The notes under the pieces are model-generated. The model had not been told where the DNA came from. It did not search any database and saw only the letters and a list, made by a program, of their open reading frames with translations. Positions 7,074-15,905 of a stretch of 35,063 nucleotides of DNA are shown here, piece after piece (the stretch's first letter is position 1; the number at the start of each line of letters is the position of its first letter). The stretch comes from Bacteroidota bacterium. GTDB taxonomy: Bacteria > Bacteroidota > Bacteroidia > Chitinophagales > BACL12. The stretch covers positions 1 to 35,063 of the forward strand of contig WGOA01000026.1 in the NCBI GenBank assembly GCA_016124275.1. Reading direction: 5' to 3'. A program made the position numbers and the translations under genes.

Positions 7074-9365
7074 TCACCCTTCGCCCGGCAATTCATCCTG
7101 GGCAATAAACAAGGCAGCGGAATCAGAATCCAGCGATTTTTGAAGCCTGTGGTGCAGCTTAACCAACCGAAAAGACACTGCGATAATGTCTTTGGATTCC
7201 AGGAGAAGATTGAAAAACAGACCGCTGTTTTTAGCACTGTAGCGGCGGTCCTGGATGCCTGCGGCCTGGTGCGTCAACAGTTCTTCTAACCGGCCGAGCA
7301 GCGCACGCTTTTTTTCGTTGAGCTGCTTCTTCTGGTCGTAGCCGGAGTGCCGGATCGTGTTTGCACACTCATTTAAAAAGCTCTTGAGGCGTGTTTGAAT
7401 TTCCAATACGGCCTGGGACTGCTCTGGATAGAGCGGTAACAGCACATCGTTAACGTGCTTGCGGGTAATCTGGACCACTTGTGTGCAAGAGTCGATCAGA
7501 TCTTTTTCTAAATCGGCGTTTAGCAGCAATGCGCGGCTGCCCTCTGCATGCCTTTCGCGCACTTTGCGAATGGCATTGTACGTGGTCTCGCGCAAAGAAC
7601 TCCGAGCAGCGGAAAGTTCTTTGACTCCTCGTTTGGCCTCTGCCAGTCGCTGGGCGTCCTCACGGGTAAGTCCATCTACGGCCAGCGTGTAAATAGCGGC
7701 AACCTCTTCCAGGGCTTGAGCAGTCTGTTGTCGCACCTGAGCAATGAGTTCCAGGGCCGACAATTCGGACAGGGAGTCGTCCATAGCCGCTATGCGCTCC
7801 TTGTTCTTTACGGTGCGCTTGTGGTAGCGGTAACTGGCTACCAACCCAAAGACCGCAAGACCCAAGAGCAATAAAACAGCCGTGCCCTCAAACCGGATGA
7901 CCAACAAGGCAATGCCGGCAGCTACGACAAACGCCACCAAGGCTGTAAGGAACCACCCGCCAATGACTTGCAGCACTCCGGCAACCCGGTAAACAGCGCT
8001 GTCCCGACCCCAGGCTCTGTCGGAGAGCGAGCTGCCCATGGCCACCATAAAAGTGACGTAGGTTGTGGACAGTGGCAGTTTGTAGGAGGTAGCCAGTGCA
8101 ATGAGCACACTGGCCACCGTCAGGTTTACCGATGCCCGAACCAGGTCAAACGAAGGCAAATCTGCCGTTTTGAGCTGTTCTGCCGGTTTGTTTTGTCGGA
8201 ATCGCCCTTCCAGATAGTGTTTCCAGGTTGCTGGCATCATGCTGGTCGTAACCTTTGACGATGCGGTAATGGTGCGAACGATGCTTCTGGAGAGAATGTT
8301 GGATTGAAAACGCTCGCTTCCTTCTGCCTGGCGACTGAGATTGACTTCGGTTTCGGTAACAGTTTTGGCCTTTTTGCTGGTCCAAAGCGTGATCAGCATG
8401 ACCAACCCGGCGGCGTAAAGGATTAACGGTTGTGCTTTGGAATCGGTCGCCAGACTAACCATGGGAAAGGATGGAGCGGCTATACCGGAGTCTGTCCAGG
8501 CTTTGAAAGATTCCAACCCTGCCAGCGGAACCCCGACAAAGTTGACCAGATCATTGCCTGCAAAAGCCATGGCCAGAGCAAACGTGCCAGCCAGAACGAC
8601 AAGCCGCAACATGGGCACCCCTGCTTTCTGCAAGATGTAGGACAATAGCGTGAAAACGCCCATTGAACCAAAGAACAGCAACATCGGGTTATCGGATACC
8701 CAATCCAATATGCTGTGCGGGAGCAACGTGGTCTCCTTTAGGCCCTTAATGAACAGGAAGTACGTTATGGCGGCCAGCGCTATCCCGGACCAAAGCACCC
8801 CTATGCCGTGCATGTGTCGCTTGTATTCAAAGGTGAATAAAGCCCGGGCAATGTACTGCACCAGCGCGCCCACGCTAAACGCCAACAAAACAGATAGAAA
8901 AATACCACCAATGATTTCCGTGACTTTGCTCTGGTTGATGTAAGCGGAGAACAGCTGGGGGGCATCGGGATTGCCCATCATTTTAACAGCCGCAACCGCA
9001 ACGGCAGCGCCGAGCAATTCAAACACAATAGAAACCGTGGTGGACGTGGGCAGGCCAAGCGTGTTAAAGGCATCCAGCAACAGAATATCCGTCAGCATCA
9101 CGGCCAGAAAAATGACCATGACCTCGGAGAACATAAACTGGCTGGGATTGAAAATGCCGCTTCGGGCCACTTCCATCATTCCCCCGGAAAAACCGGCGCC
9201 CAGAAAAATGCCCACACTGGCAACTATAAGAATGGTGCGCGGTCGGGCCACTTTAGACCCAATGGCCGAATTCAGAAAATTGACCGCGTCATTGCTAACC
9301 CCGACAATCAGGTCAATGAGTGCTAACAGGAGCAACAATCCGACAATAAGCTGGTAGTACTCCAT
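7074..9365 (-). CDS. PiT family inorganic phosphate transporter with C-terminal PhoU-like extension
   Basis: A 763-residue protein. Residues 1-~510 form the PiT membrane domain with many hydrophobic helices and both duplicated signatures: GVSNDAVNFLNSAIGSKVA near the N-terminus, and LPLSTTYVTFMVAMGSSLSDRAWGRDSAVYR late in the domain. A polar loop separates the halves at about 345-400. Residues ~530-763 are a soluble, charged helical region (ELSALELIAQVRQQTAQALEEVAAIY...) resembling the PhoU-like DUF47 domain that regulates PiT proteins in other bacteria, where it is encoded separately. Role: cation-coupled phosphate uptake at the inner membrane. The 18-bp gap to the TauD-like gene implies co-transcription. 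It diverges from the DUF4175 gene across 249 bp. Confidence 0.92.
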   Translation of the reverse strand: MEYYQLIVGLLLLLALIDLIVGVSNDAVNFLNSAIGSKVARPRTILIVASVGIFLGAGFSGGMMEVARSGIFNPSQFMFSEVMVIFLAVMLTDILLLDAFNTLGLPTSTTVSIVFELLGAAVAVAAVKMMGNPDAPQLFSAYINQSKVTEIIGGIFLSVLLAFSVGALVQYIARALFTFEYKRHMHGIGVLWSGIALAAITYFLFIKGLKETTLLPHSILDWVSDNPMLLFFGSMGVFTLLSYILQKAGVPMLRLVVLAGTFALAMAFAGNDLVNFVGVPLAGLESFKAWTDSGIAAPSFPMVSLATDSKAQPLILYAAGLVMLITLWTSKKAKTVTETEVNLSRQAEGSERFQSNILSRSIVRTITASSKVTTSMMPATWKHYLEGRFRQNKPAEQLKTADLPSFDLVRASVNLTVASVLIALATSYKLPLSTTYVTFMVAMGSSLSDRAWGRDSAVYRVAGVLQVIGGWFLTALVAFVVAAGIALLVIRFEGTAVLLLLGLAVFGLVASYRYHKRTVKNKERIAAMDDSLSELSALELIAQVRQQTAQALEEVAAIYTLAVDGLTREDAQRLAEAKRGVKELSAARSSLRETTYNAIRKVRERHAEGSRALLLNADLEKDLIDSCTQVVQITRKHVNDVLLPLYPEQSQAVLEIQTRLKSFLNECANTIRHSGYDQKKQLNEKKRALLGRLEELLTHQAAGIQDRRYSAKNSGLFFNLLLESKDIIAVSFRLVKLHHRLQKSLDSDSAALFIAQDELPGEG

Positions 9366-9522
9366 AAAGCCCCCTTGTTGCAGGCCAAAATGGCTGCTGA
9401 ACGTCCCTTCAAAACCGGAATCCTAAAAATCGCCGCTAAAATACTGGGTCAATGTTAAGGGAATGTTTCCTGGTTCCATCATTATTTAGACAGACTTTAT
9501 GCTGGAGTGGGCCGACTGTCCG

Positions 9523-9550
9523 TTGTTTGCACAGAAGGTGGTTATCTTTA
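9523..9550 (+). promoter_or_regulatory. Candidate promoter of the DUF4175 gene
   Basis: TTG (9523-9525), a 17-nt spacer and TATCTTTA (9543-9550) match the Bacteroidota pattern TTG-N17-23-TAnnTTTG with one mismatch, 65 nt before the start at 9615. The rest of the 249-bp divergent region 9366-9614 must also hold the PiT promoter, for which no clear motif was seen. Confidence 0.4.
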
Positions 9551-9614
9551 AGTAGTTCGTTCCAGGCCTAATGGCCTGGCAAACGTCCTGCTGCTTTTTG
9601 CGTACACCATACCC

Positions 9615-12600
9615 ATGACTGATTCCGGCAATTACCAATTGCTTCTGGCCAAGCTGGAAGAGTTTCGCCGCAAGTATTACCTGAATCAACTGATTCGGGG
9701 CACCTTGTTTGCTTTGGCAGCGCTCTTGGCGGCCTATCTGGTCATTAGCGTGCTGGAGTATCGGTTTTATTTTCCCGTTGGGGTTCGGCAACTGCTGTTT
9801 TTCGGGGGAATGGCCTCCGCGCTCGGGCTGCTGGGTTACTGGATTGGAAGGCCGTTGCTTCGCTATTTCAGGCTTGGAAAAACCTTGAATGATCACGAGG
9901 CTGCGCGGTTGATTGGCTCCCATTTTCAGGAGGTTGAAGACCGGCTGCTCAATGTGCTGCAATTGCGGCAACAAGCGGACGCGGCAGCAGACAGCTCGCT
10001 GATCCTGGCCTCTATCAATCAAAAGATTGAGGCCATAAAGCCCGTGCCATTCACGTTGGCCATTGACCTAAGCAAGAACCGTCGCTACCTGAAATACGCC
10101 CTTCCCCCGGTATTGGCGTTGGTTTTTCTCGTTTTTGCGGCCCCGAACGTGCTGAGAGAGAGCAATTCCAGGCTTTTGCACAACGGACAGGTTTTTGAAC
10201 GGGAGGCGCCTTTTCAGTTTACGGTGCGCAATGAATCGCTGGAAGGGATTCAGTTTCAAGACTTTCTGCTGCAGGTTGATGTGGCCGGACAACTGCTGCC
10301 GGAACAGGTTTCGCTGGTCATTCGCGGGGCGGAAGAAGGGCCGTACCGCATGCAAAAGTTCAGTTTAACGGAGTACGGATACACGTTCCACAAATTGGCC
10401 GGCGATGTGGTTTTTGCTTTTGAGGCCGCGGGGTTCCGCTCGCGGGAGTACACGCTCAAGGCTTTGGCCTCTCCTGGTTTGCAGCGGTTTGAGCTGCACC
10501 TGGACTACCCGGCTTATACCGGGCGCCAAGACGAAGTCATTCAGGGCAGAGGCGATGCTTCTGTTCCGGTTGGTACGGAGGTGACCTGGATTTTACAGAC
10601 AGAAAACACTGAACAGGTCGGGCTTCGTTTTTCAGACAGCCTTTGCACCGCGGAGCGCCGCGGGCGCGGGGAGTTTCGCTACAGCCGGCGCATCACGCAG
10701 GATGAAGTCTATAAAATTGGTCTGGGCAACGGCGAGGTGAGTTCCCGCGACAGCATAGCGTTTAGAATTGCTGCGGTTCAGGACCAATTCCCCAGCATTC
10801 AGGTGGAGCGGTTCACGGACTCTACCAACCATAAGTACCTCTATTTTTTAGGGGAGTCTGCCGACGATTACGGGCTGCGGAACTTGAACTTCCATTGGAC
10901 CTGGGAGTCAGCCGATGGGCTGGGGGAGCGTTTGGTCGTAGAAAAGGGGCAAGAACCCATTGGCCTTTCGGCTGGGCAAAAACGCACCGCGTTTTCGCAC
11001 CACATGGACCTGAGCCGGCTGGGCATGAAACCTGGCGATCGGGTCACTTATTACTTTGAGGTGTGGGACAACGACGGGGTTAACGGTTCCAAATCGTCGC
11101 GCAGCGCGGCAATGACCTTCGAAATGGCCACGCTTGAAGCCTTTGAGCAGAAGACCGAGGCCAATAACAGCGACATTAAAGACAAGCTGGAAAAAACGTT
11201 GAGCGATATCGACGATACGCGCGAAGAGGTGGATCGCCTTCGCGAGAAGTTGATGCAGAAAAAAGAGTTGGATTGGGAGGATAAAAAGAACCTGGAAAAC
11301 CTGATGGACAAGCAACAGCAGATCCAGCAGAATGTGCAGGACATCCAGGAAACCTTTCAGGAGAACATCCAGCAACAAAGCGACTACAAACAGTATGACG
11401 AGCAGTTGATGCGCAAGCAGGAGCAACTCCAAAAAATGTTCGAAGAGGTGGTGAGCGACGAGCTTAAAGCCCTATTCGAGGAGATGGAAAAACTGCTCGA
11501 AGAGTTGAGCAAAGAAGAAGGCCTGGAGAAGCTTGAAGATATGTCGCTGACAGATGAGCAGCTGGAAAACGAATTGGACCGGATGTTGGAGCTGTTCAAG
11601 AAGCTGGAGATGGAACAGAAGATGGAAGACATCATCAGCAAATTGGAAGAGCTGGCAGACCAACAAGAAGCATTGTCTGAGCAGGCCAAAGAGGAAACAA
11701 CTGATCCGGAAGCGTTGGCGGAACAACAAGAAAAACTGAACGAACAGTTTGACAAAATCCAGGAGGAATTAGACAAGTTGGCTGAGTTGAATGAAAGCCT
11801 GAGCAAGCCCGAATCCCTGCCCGAAACGGATCAGCAGGAAGAGCAGATTGAACAGGGCATGGAGCAGAGCCAGGAGCAAATGGAACAAAGTGCCGGTTCC
11901 AAAAGCGAAGGCAAGCCCAAGCAAAGCCAACAGCAGAAACAGCAGTCCGGTGAGCAGATGAAGAAGAATGCTCAGCAAATGGAAGAAATGGCCGAACAAC
12001 TCAATAGTGCGTTGTCCGGCATGCAGCAGGAGCAAACGGCCGAAGATCTGGATGCCTTAAAGCAACTGTTGGACAACCTGATCACCTTGAGTTTTGATCA
12101 GGAAGCGCTAATGCAGGAGTTGGATAAAGTTCAACCGAGCAATCCCCGCTATGTGGAATTGGTTCAGGAGCAATTCAACATTCGAGAAGACTCCAGAATG
12201 GTAGAGGATTCCCTGATTGCGCTTTCAAAACGCGTCTTTGAAATTTCTTCTTTCATCACGCGCGAGTTGGCTGAAATGAACCGCTACATGGAAGATGCCA
12301 TGGGCAAGTTGAGCGACCGTCGGTTAAAAGAGGCGGGCGTGGATCAGCAGTTTGTCATGACCAGCATGAACAACCTGGCCCTGATGCTCAGCGAGGTTAT
12401 GGACCAGATGCAACAGCAAATGGCCAGCCAGATGTCCGGTAACCAAATGTGTCAGAAGCCCGGTGGCGGCAAGCCATCCAATTCCCAGATGAAGGAAATG
12501 GGCGATCTGCAACAGCAACTAAACAACCAACTCCAACAATTAAAGGAAGGGCAGAAGCCTGGCCAGCGCAACCCGCTCGGCTCCCAACAGTTTGCGCAAA

Positions 12601-13010
12601 TGGCTGCCAAACAAGCCGCAATCCGGCGGGCCTTGGAGGAGTTAGGCAAGCAAATGAACGGCACCCAAGAGCAGGGCGATATGGCCAAAGAGCTCAAGGA
12701 GATTGCCGATCAAATGGAGAAAACAGAGGAGGATCTGGTCAATAAAGTGTTTGATTCAGAAATGCTCATGCGGCAGCAGGAAATCATGACCCGGATGCTC
12801 GAGGCGGAAGAAGCGCTTCGCCAGCGCGAGTTGGACCCAAAACGCAAAGGCGAAACCGCTTCAGACGTTTCCCGCGAACTTCCCCCTTCGCTCCAGGAAT
12901 ACCTGAAAAAAAGACAGGCAGAAATTGACTTGTTCAAAACTGTTCCGGTTGACTTGAAACCCTACTACAGGGATCTAGTAGAAGACTATTTGAAGGGTCT
13001 TGAGTTCTGA
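9615..13010 (+). CDS. DUF4175 family membrane protein with long Gln/Glu-rich coiled coil
   Basis: A 1131-residue protein. Hydrophobic segments at about 28-46, 58-78 and 160-178 anchor it in the inner membrane. Residues ~180-505 look like extracytoplasmic beta-rich domains. Residues ~510-780 and much of 900-1050 are heptad-like, extremely rich in Glu, Gln, Lys and Met (EQ/QQ/MEQ strings), predicting long coiled coils. The C-terminus (LPPSLQEYLKKRQAEIDLFKTVPVDLKPYYRDLVEDYL) matches the usual DUF4175 tail. Function is not established. In Bacteroidota it is typically found beside an RsbW-like ATPase, ybeY and mnmG, as here. The low-complexity region generates several long but spurious antisense frames. 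Confidence 0.85.
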   Translation: MTDSGNYQLLLAKLEEFRRKYYLNQLIRGTLFALAALLAAYLVISVLEYRFYFPVGVRQLLFFGGMASALGLLGYWIGRPLLRYFRLGKTLNDHEAARLIGSHFQEVEDRLLNVLQLRQQADAAADSSLILASINQKIEAIKPVPFTLAIDLSKNRRYLKYALPPVLALVFLVFAAPNVLRESNSRLLHNGQVFEREAPFQFTVRNESLEGIQFQDFLLQVDVAGQLLPEQVSLVIRGAEEGPYRMQKFSLTEYGYTFHKLAGDVVFAFEAAGFRSREYTLKALASPGLQRFELHLDYPAYTGRQDEVIQGRGDASVPVGTEVTWILQTENTEQVGLRFSDSLCTAERRGRGEFRYSRRITQDEVYKIGLGNGEVSSRDSIAFRIAAVQDQFPSIQVERFTDSTNHKYLYFLGESADDYGLRNLNFHWTWESADGLGERLVVEKGQEPIGLSAGQKRTAFSHHMDLSRLGMKPGDRVTYYFEVWDNDGVNGSKSSRSAAMTFEMATLEAFEQKTEANNSDIKDKLEKTLSDIDDTREEVDRLREKLMQKKELDWEDKKNLENLMDKQQQIQQNVQDIQETFQENIQQQSDYKQYDEQLMRKQEQLQKMFEEVVSDELKALFEEMEKLLEELSKEEGLEKLEDMSLTDEQLENELDRMLELFKKLEMEQKMEDIISKLEELADQQEALSEQAKEETTDPEALAEQQEKLNEQFDKIQEELDKLAELNESLSKPESLPETDQQEEQIEQGMEQSQEQMEQSAGSKSEGKPKQSQQQKQQSGEQMKKNAQQMEEMAEQLNSALSGMQQEQTAEDLDALKQLLDNLITLSFDQEALMQELDKVQPSNPRYVELVQEQFNIREDSRMVEDSLIALSKRVFEISSFITRELAEMNRYMEDAMGKLSDRRLKEAGVDQQFVMTSMNNLALMLSEVMDQMQQQMASQMSGNQMCQKPGGGKPSNSQMKEMGDLQQQLNNQLQQLKEGQKPGQRNPLGSQQFAQMAAKQAAIRRALEELGKQMNGTQEQGDMAKELKEIADQMEKTEEDLVNKVFDSEMLMRQQEIMTRMLEAEEALRQRELDPKRKGETASDVSRELPPSLQEYLKKRQAEIDLFKTVPVDLKPYYRDLVEDYLKGLEF

Positions 13011-13062
13011 TAACCCTCAGAACTCCGGGCAGAATTGTTTGGCATTCAAGGCTTAAGGTGAA

Positions 13063-13090
13063 TTGTTTGGGTTGTAAGCGGCTATTTTTG
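13063..13090 (+). promoter_or_regulatory. Candidate promoter of the ATPase-ybeY unit
   Basis: TTG (13063-13065), a 17-nt spacer and TATTTTTG (13083-13090), an exact match to TAnnTTTG, lie 100 nt before the ATPase start at 13190. The 179-bp gap 13011-13189 shows nothing else recognisable. Confidence 0.45.
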
Positions 13091-13189
13091 GCCGGTTTAT
13101 TAGCCCAAATGGTTTTCCACAATGACCTTGGAAACATGGGGTAAAAACTCCGACCTGCATTTAGTGCCCGTAAAATCTGTTTCTTTTCC

Positions 13190-13642
13190 ATGAACTTTAA
13201 CGAGGTGAACATTAGAACCACGGACAACAACATGATTTCGGACCTCAAACGCCATGAACTGGTCCTGGCCAGTCTTGCCCACAGCATCACGGAAGTGGAG
13301 CCCTTTGTCTGTACAATCTGTGCTGAATTGGAGGTGCAGGAAGAACTGTTTGGCAACATTCTCGTGGCTTTGACGGAAGCCGTGAACAACGCCATCCACC
13401 ACGGAAATGGTTTAGACCCTCAAAAGAGTGTCCATGTCCACGCCAGGATAGATGGTCGTATATTGACCTTCATAATCCGTGATCAGGGTCCCGGTTTTGA
13501 TTACAACAACCTGCCGGACCCAACCTCGCCAGAAAACCTGGAAAAACCTTCCGGGCGCGGAGTTTTCCTGATGAGCCAGCTTTCAGACCTGGTCATCTTC
13601 AGCGATCGCGGCAGCACTGTGGAGGTTCAATTCAGGTTATAA
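13190..13642 (+). CDS. RsbW-like ATP-binding protein (anti-sigma regulatory factor fold)
   Basis: A 150-residue single-domain GHKL-fold protein. The N box is LTEAVNNAIHHGN (Glu63, Asn66/67), the G1 box RDQGPGFD (Asp98, Gly100, Gly102) and the G2 box GRGVFLMSQLSD (~122-133). This is the compact HATPase_c_2 form of RsbW/SpoIIAB-type serine kinases and anti-sigma factors, with no dimerisation or receiver domain. No anti-anti-sigma (STAS) partner is visible nearby, so partner switching is only a possibility. ybeY starts 15 bp downstream, so the two are almost surely co-transcribed, a gene order that recurs in Bacteroidota. Confidence 0.88.
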   Translation: MNFNEVNIRTTDNNMISDLKRHELVLASLAHSITEVEPFVCTICAELEVQEELFGNILVALTEAVNNAIHHGNGLDPQKSVHVHARIDGRILTFIIRDQGPGFDYNNLPDPTSPENLEKPSGRGVFLMSQLSDLVIFSDRGSTVEVQFRL

Positions 13643-13657
13643 GGCGGCGTCTTTGTC

Positions 13658-14116
13658 ATGGATCCTGAATTTGATCGCGACGATGCCCCACAACTTTTGG
13701 TGCAGTTTTTCTCAGAGGACATTGACTTCAACGTAGAGAACGAAGAGGTTCTGGAGCGTTGGTTGGGGGAAACTGCTGCCCACGAGGGTTTTACTATAGA
13801 CGAGGTAACTTATATTTTTTGCTCCGATGAATACCTGCTGACCATCAACCAGCAATATCTTCAGCACGATGATTTCACAGACATCATTACATTCCCTTAC
13901 CACGAAGGAGGCTCCGCAATTAGCGGGGACATTTACATCAGCATTGAGCGGGTAAAGGAAAATGCGGCACAATTTCGCGTTCCATTTCGTGAGGAATTGC
14001 ACCGGGTCATGGTGCATGGCATTTTGCACTTGGTAGGGTATGTGGATACCACACAGGAAGACAAGGCATTCATGCGAGGCAAAGAGAATTTCTATTTGGC
14101 ACGCTATCCTGGCTGA
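13658..14116 (+). CDS. ybeY: Endoribonuclease YbeY (rRNA maturation)
   Basis: A 152-residue UPF0054 protein involved in 16S rRNA 3'-end maturation and 70S quality control. Family blocks present: LTINQQYLQHDDFTDIITFPY, SGDIYIS, and the metal-binding motif HGILHLVGY (His120, His124). The third zinc ligand, normally His in HGxLHLxGYDH, is Asp130 here (GYVD). I recall Bacteroidota YbeY proteins carrying GYKD at this place, so this is probably lineage-typical and not inactivating. It is tightly linked to the ATPase gene upstream (15 bp). Confidence 0.93.
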   Translation: MDPEFDRDDAPQLLVQFFSEDIDFNVENEEVLERWLGETAAHEGFTIDEVTYIFCSDEYLLTINQQYLQHDDFTDIITFPYHEGGSAISGDIYISIERVKENAAQFRVPFREELHRVMVHGILHLVGYVDTTQEDKAFMRGKENFYLARYPG

Positions 14117-14244
14117 GCGTTTGCTTTGCGCTGGCGGCATAGTGGGTTGCATCTTGGGTCGGTGATGGACTGCCCTCCTTCCACCGGGCCAGTTGCCCGG
14201 CTTCGATCAAACTGTCCGATTTCCTGCAAAGTCTCCACTCCGCA

Positions 14245-15690
14245 ATGACCCGTACCCTTCCAGCCCTTGCCGTTCTGCTCTTATGCTTGTTTTTGGTGGC
14301 TTGTCGCTGGCCAGCTCTTAGTTTTCCGCTCTTCTGGGATGAGTTGGGCGTTTATGGGCCATCTGTTTTTTATTTATTAGAAAATGGAGTAGACTTTCAA
14401 CCCAAAGCCCTCGATCCGGAGTTATCGCGGGGTCACCCCATGTTGTATGTTTTTGTTAACGCCTTGGTTGGGGCTGCATTTGGCGCTTCTTCTGTTGTTC
14501 TGCATTCATTTAATCTTTTTATCGCCTGTCTGGTGCTGGTTGGCACTTATATGCTTGGTAAGAAAGTGTTCAGTGCTACAACTGGGGTTCTTGCCGCAGC
14601 CCTTCTAAGTGTCCAACCCGTTTTCCATGCTCAAGCCACGCTTATCCTGCCAGAAATGGCTTTAGCCCTGGCTGCTTTGGGTATGCTTTATGGCTATTTG
14701 GCACGAATGCCCGTGCTCTATTTGGTTTCAGGTGTGGCTGCCGTTTGGTTAAAAGAAACAGCCATTTTCATCCCGATGGCATTGATTCTGCACAGGGTAT
14801 TGATGCTGCGATCCCGAAGACTTCCTTTAATGCAAATAAACACATTGCTGGAGGTTTTGCTGTTGATCGCTCCATGGATTGCCTTTGCTGCCTTTCTATT
14901 GCTGCAAAAAATTCAAAATGGTTGGTTCCTCTTCCCCTACCATACCGGATTGTTTGACTTTAGTCCGGATGAAGTGCTCAAAAAATTAGGGCGCTTTTTG
15001 GCGTTTCTTTTGGTTGATCAGGGACGATTCGTTTGGGGAGCAGTTGTTGGCAGTTCATTGCTCCTTGCATTCCGCAAAAAACGGATTACCTGGAATAAAT
15101 GGGTGGATCATCCAAAATGGGAGGCCTACACCACATTCTTCTTGTTCGGGTTTCTGTTGTTGGGGTTTTCTGCCACCAATGCCTACCTAAACCGCTATTT
15201 GCTTTTGCTTTTCCCCCCTTTGGCTTTGGTGGTGGCCGATCAACTCCAGAACCACTTTCGAACTGCCTTCACTGCGTGGCCATCCAAAAAACGGGGATTA
15301 ATCATTCCCGTTTCAGTAATCGTGGGCTTTCTACTGCTGGGTTTTCCCTGGTTATTGCCGGTGAAAAGATTCGTTTACGACGAGCATCCCGTTTTTAAGC
15401 GCCATGTAGTTCTAACCCAAATGGCTGTTCAAGAGTTGATGGAGAACGGAGAATACCAAGGGTGTCACGTGCAATGCAACTGGCCTATGCACACCGCTCT
15501 TGAAGATGAGAAAGCTGGGTATCGCTTGGAAAATCTGCCCTTTTATTTGCTTGGCCCAAATGATACGCTGGATTACCAGGTTTGGCTAGACCCTGGTAGC
15601 TATTCCAATCCCCCTCCATTGGGCCGCTCCGAGGTGCTGAAGACTATTGAATACCATGGAATGTCTTGTACGATCTACCGGCGCAATTAG
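14245..15690 (+). CDS. GT39/ArnT-like integral membrane glycosyltransferase
   Basis: A 481-residue protein with roughly ten hydrophobic helices. The first periplasmic loop carries FPLFWDELGVYGP with the Asp-Glu pair (32-33) expected of polyprenyl-phosphate-sugar-dependent GT-C glycosyltransferases. The helix ATLILPEMALALAALGMLYG and the segment WLKETAIFIPMALILH also fit the family. The last ~110 residues form a polar periplasmic domain. It would transfer a sugar from a polyprenyl carrier to a lipid or protein on the outer face of the inner membrane. The acceptor is unknown. It stands between ybeY (128 bp gap) and mnmG (259 bp gap), with no other envelope-glycan genes nearby. Confidence 0.75.
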   Translation: MTRTLPALAVLLLCLFLVACRWPALSFPLFWDELGVYGPSVFYLLENGVDFQPKALDPELSRGHPMLYVFVNALVGAAFGASSVVLHSFNLFIACLVLVGTYMLGKKVFSATTGVLAAALLSVQPVFHAQATLILPEMALALAALGMLYGYLARMPVLYLVSGVAAVWLKETAIFIPMALILHRVLMLRSRRLPLMQINTLLEVLLLIAPWIAFAAFLLLQKIQNGWFLFPYHTGLFDFSPDEVLKKLGRFLAFLLVDQGRFVWGAVVGSSLLLAFRKKRITWNKWVDHPKWEAYTTFFLFGFLLLGFSATNAYLNRYLLLLFPPLALVVADQLQNHFRTAFTAWPSKKRGLIIPVSVIVGFLLLGFPWLLPVKRFVYDEHPVFKRHVVLTQMAVQELMENGEYQGCHVQCNWPMHTALEDEKAGYRLENLPFYLLGPNDTLDYQVWLDPGSYSNPPPLGRSEVLKTIEYHGMSCTIYRRN

Positions 15691-15741
15691 ATCATCCTTG
15701 CGGTTAATCTTAGATTTTCCTGGTTAGGTTAGTTTTTCCCA

Positions 15742-15905
15742 TGTTCCACGGGGAACATGAGCTTAGGCCCTTAGTGACCAAAACTTCTGAACAGCCTTCC
15801 GCAGCATGAACGCCATGTTCCACGGGGAACATGAGCTTAGCACTTTAGTAGCCTACCCAACCGGAAAAATTCCTGCAACACGGACGTCATGTTCCACGGG
15901 GAACA
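15742..15905. repeat. Three parS-like 16-bp dyads at exact 74-bp spacing
   Basis: TGTTCCACGGGGAACA occurs identically at 15742-15757, 15816-15831 and 15890-15905. It is a 6-4-6 inverted repeat (TGTTCC/GGAACA) and departs at one base from the general bacterial parS pattern TGTTNCACGTGNAACA. The first two copies are followed by nine more identical bases, and their units share about half of the remaining 49 positions, indicating a decayed 74-bp tandem duplication. ParB/Spo0J would bind such sites to organise chromosome segregation; alternatively they are operators for mnmG. They fill most of the 259-bp gap between the GT39 gene and mnmG. Confidence 0.65.

Noticed and set aside
8240..8270. A GTAACCT-like ECF promoter block (GTAACCTTTGACG) inside the PiT gene.
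   Set aside because: The two halves lack the 15-bp spacer and it lies within coding sequence.
11384..12035. Long minus-strand open frames rich in Ser or Leu inside the DUF4175 gene.
   Set aside because: They are the antisense of a Gln/Glu-rich low-complexity coiled coil, whose codons rarely create stops on the other strand.
14117..14244. Promoter of the GT39 gene with a TTTG and TAGTGGGT pair.
   Set aside because: The -7 match is poor (several mismatches) and not above chance.
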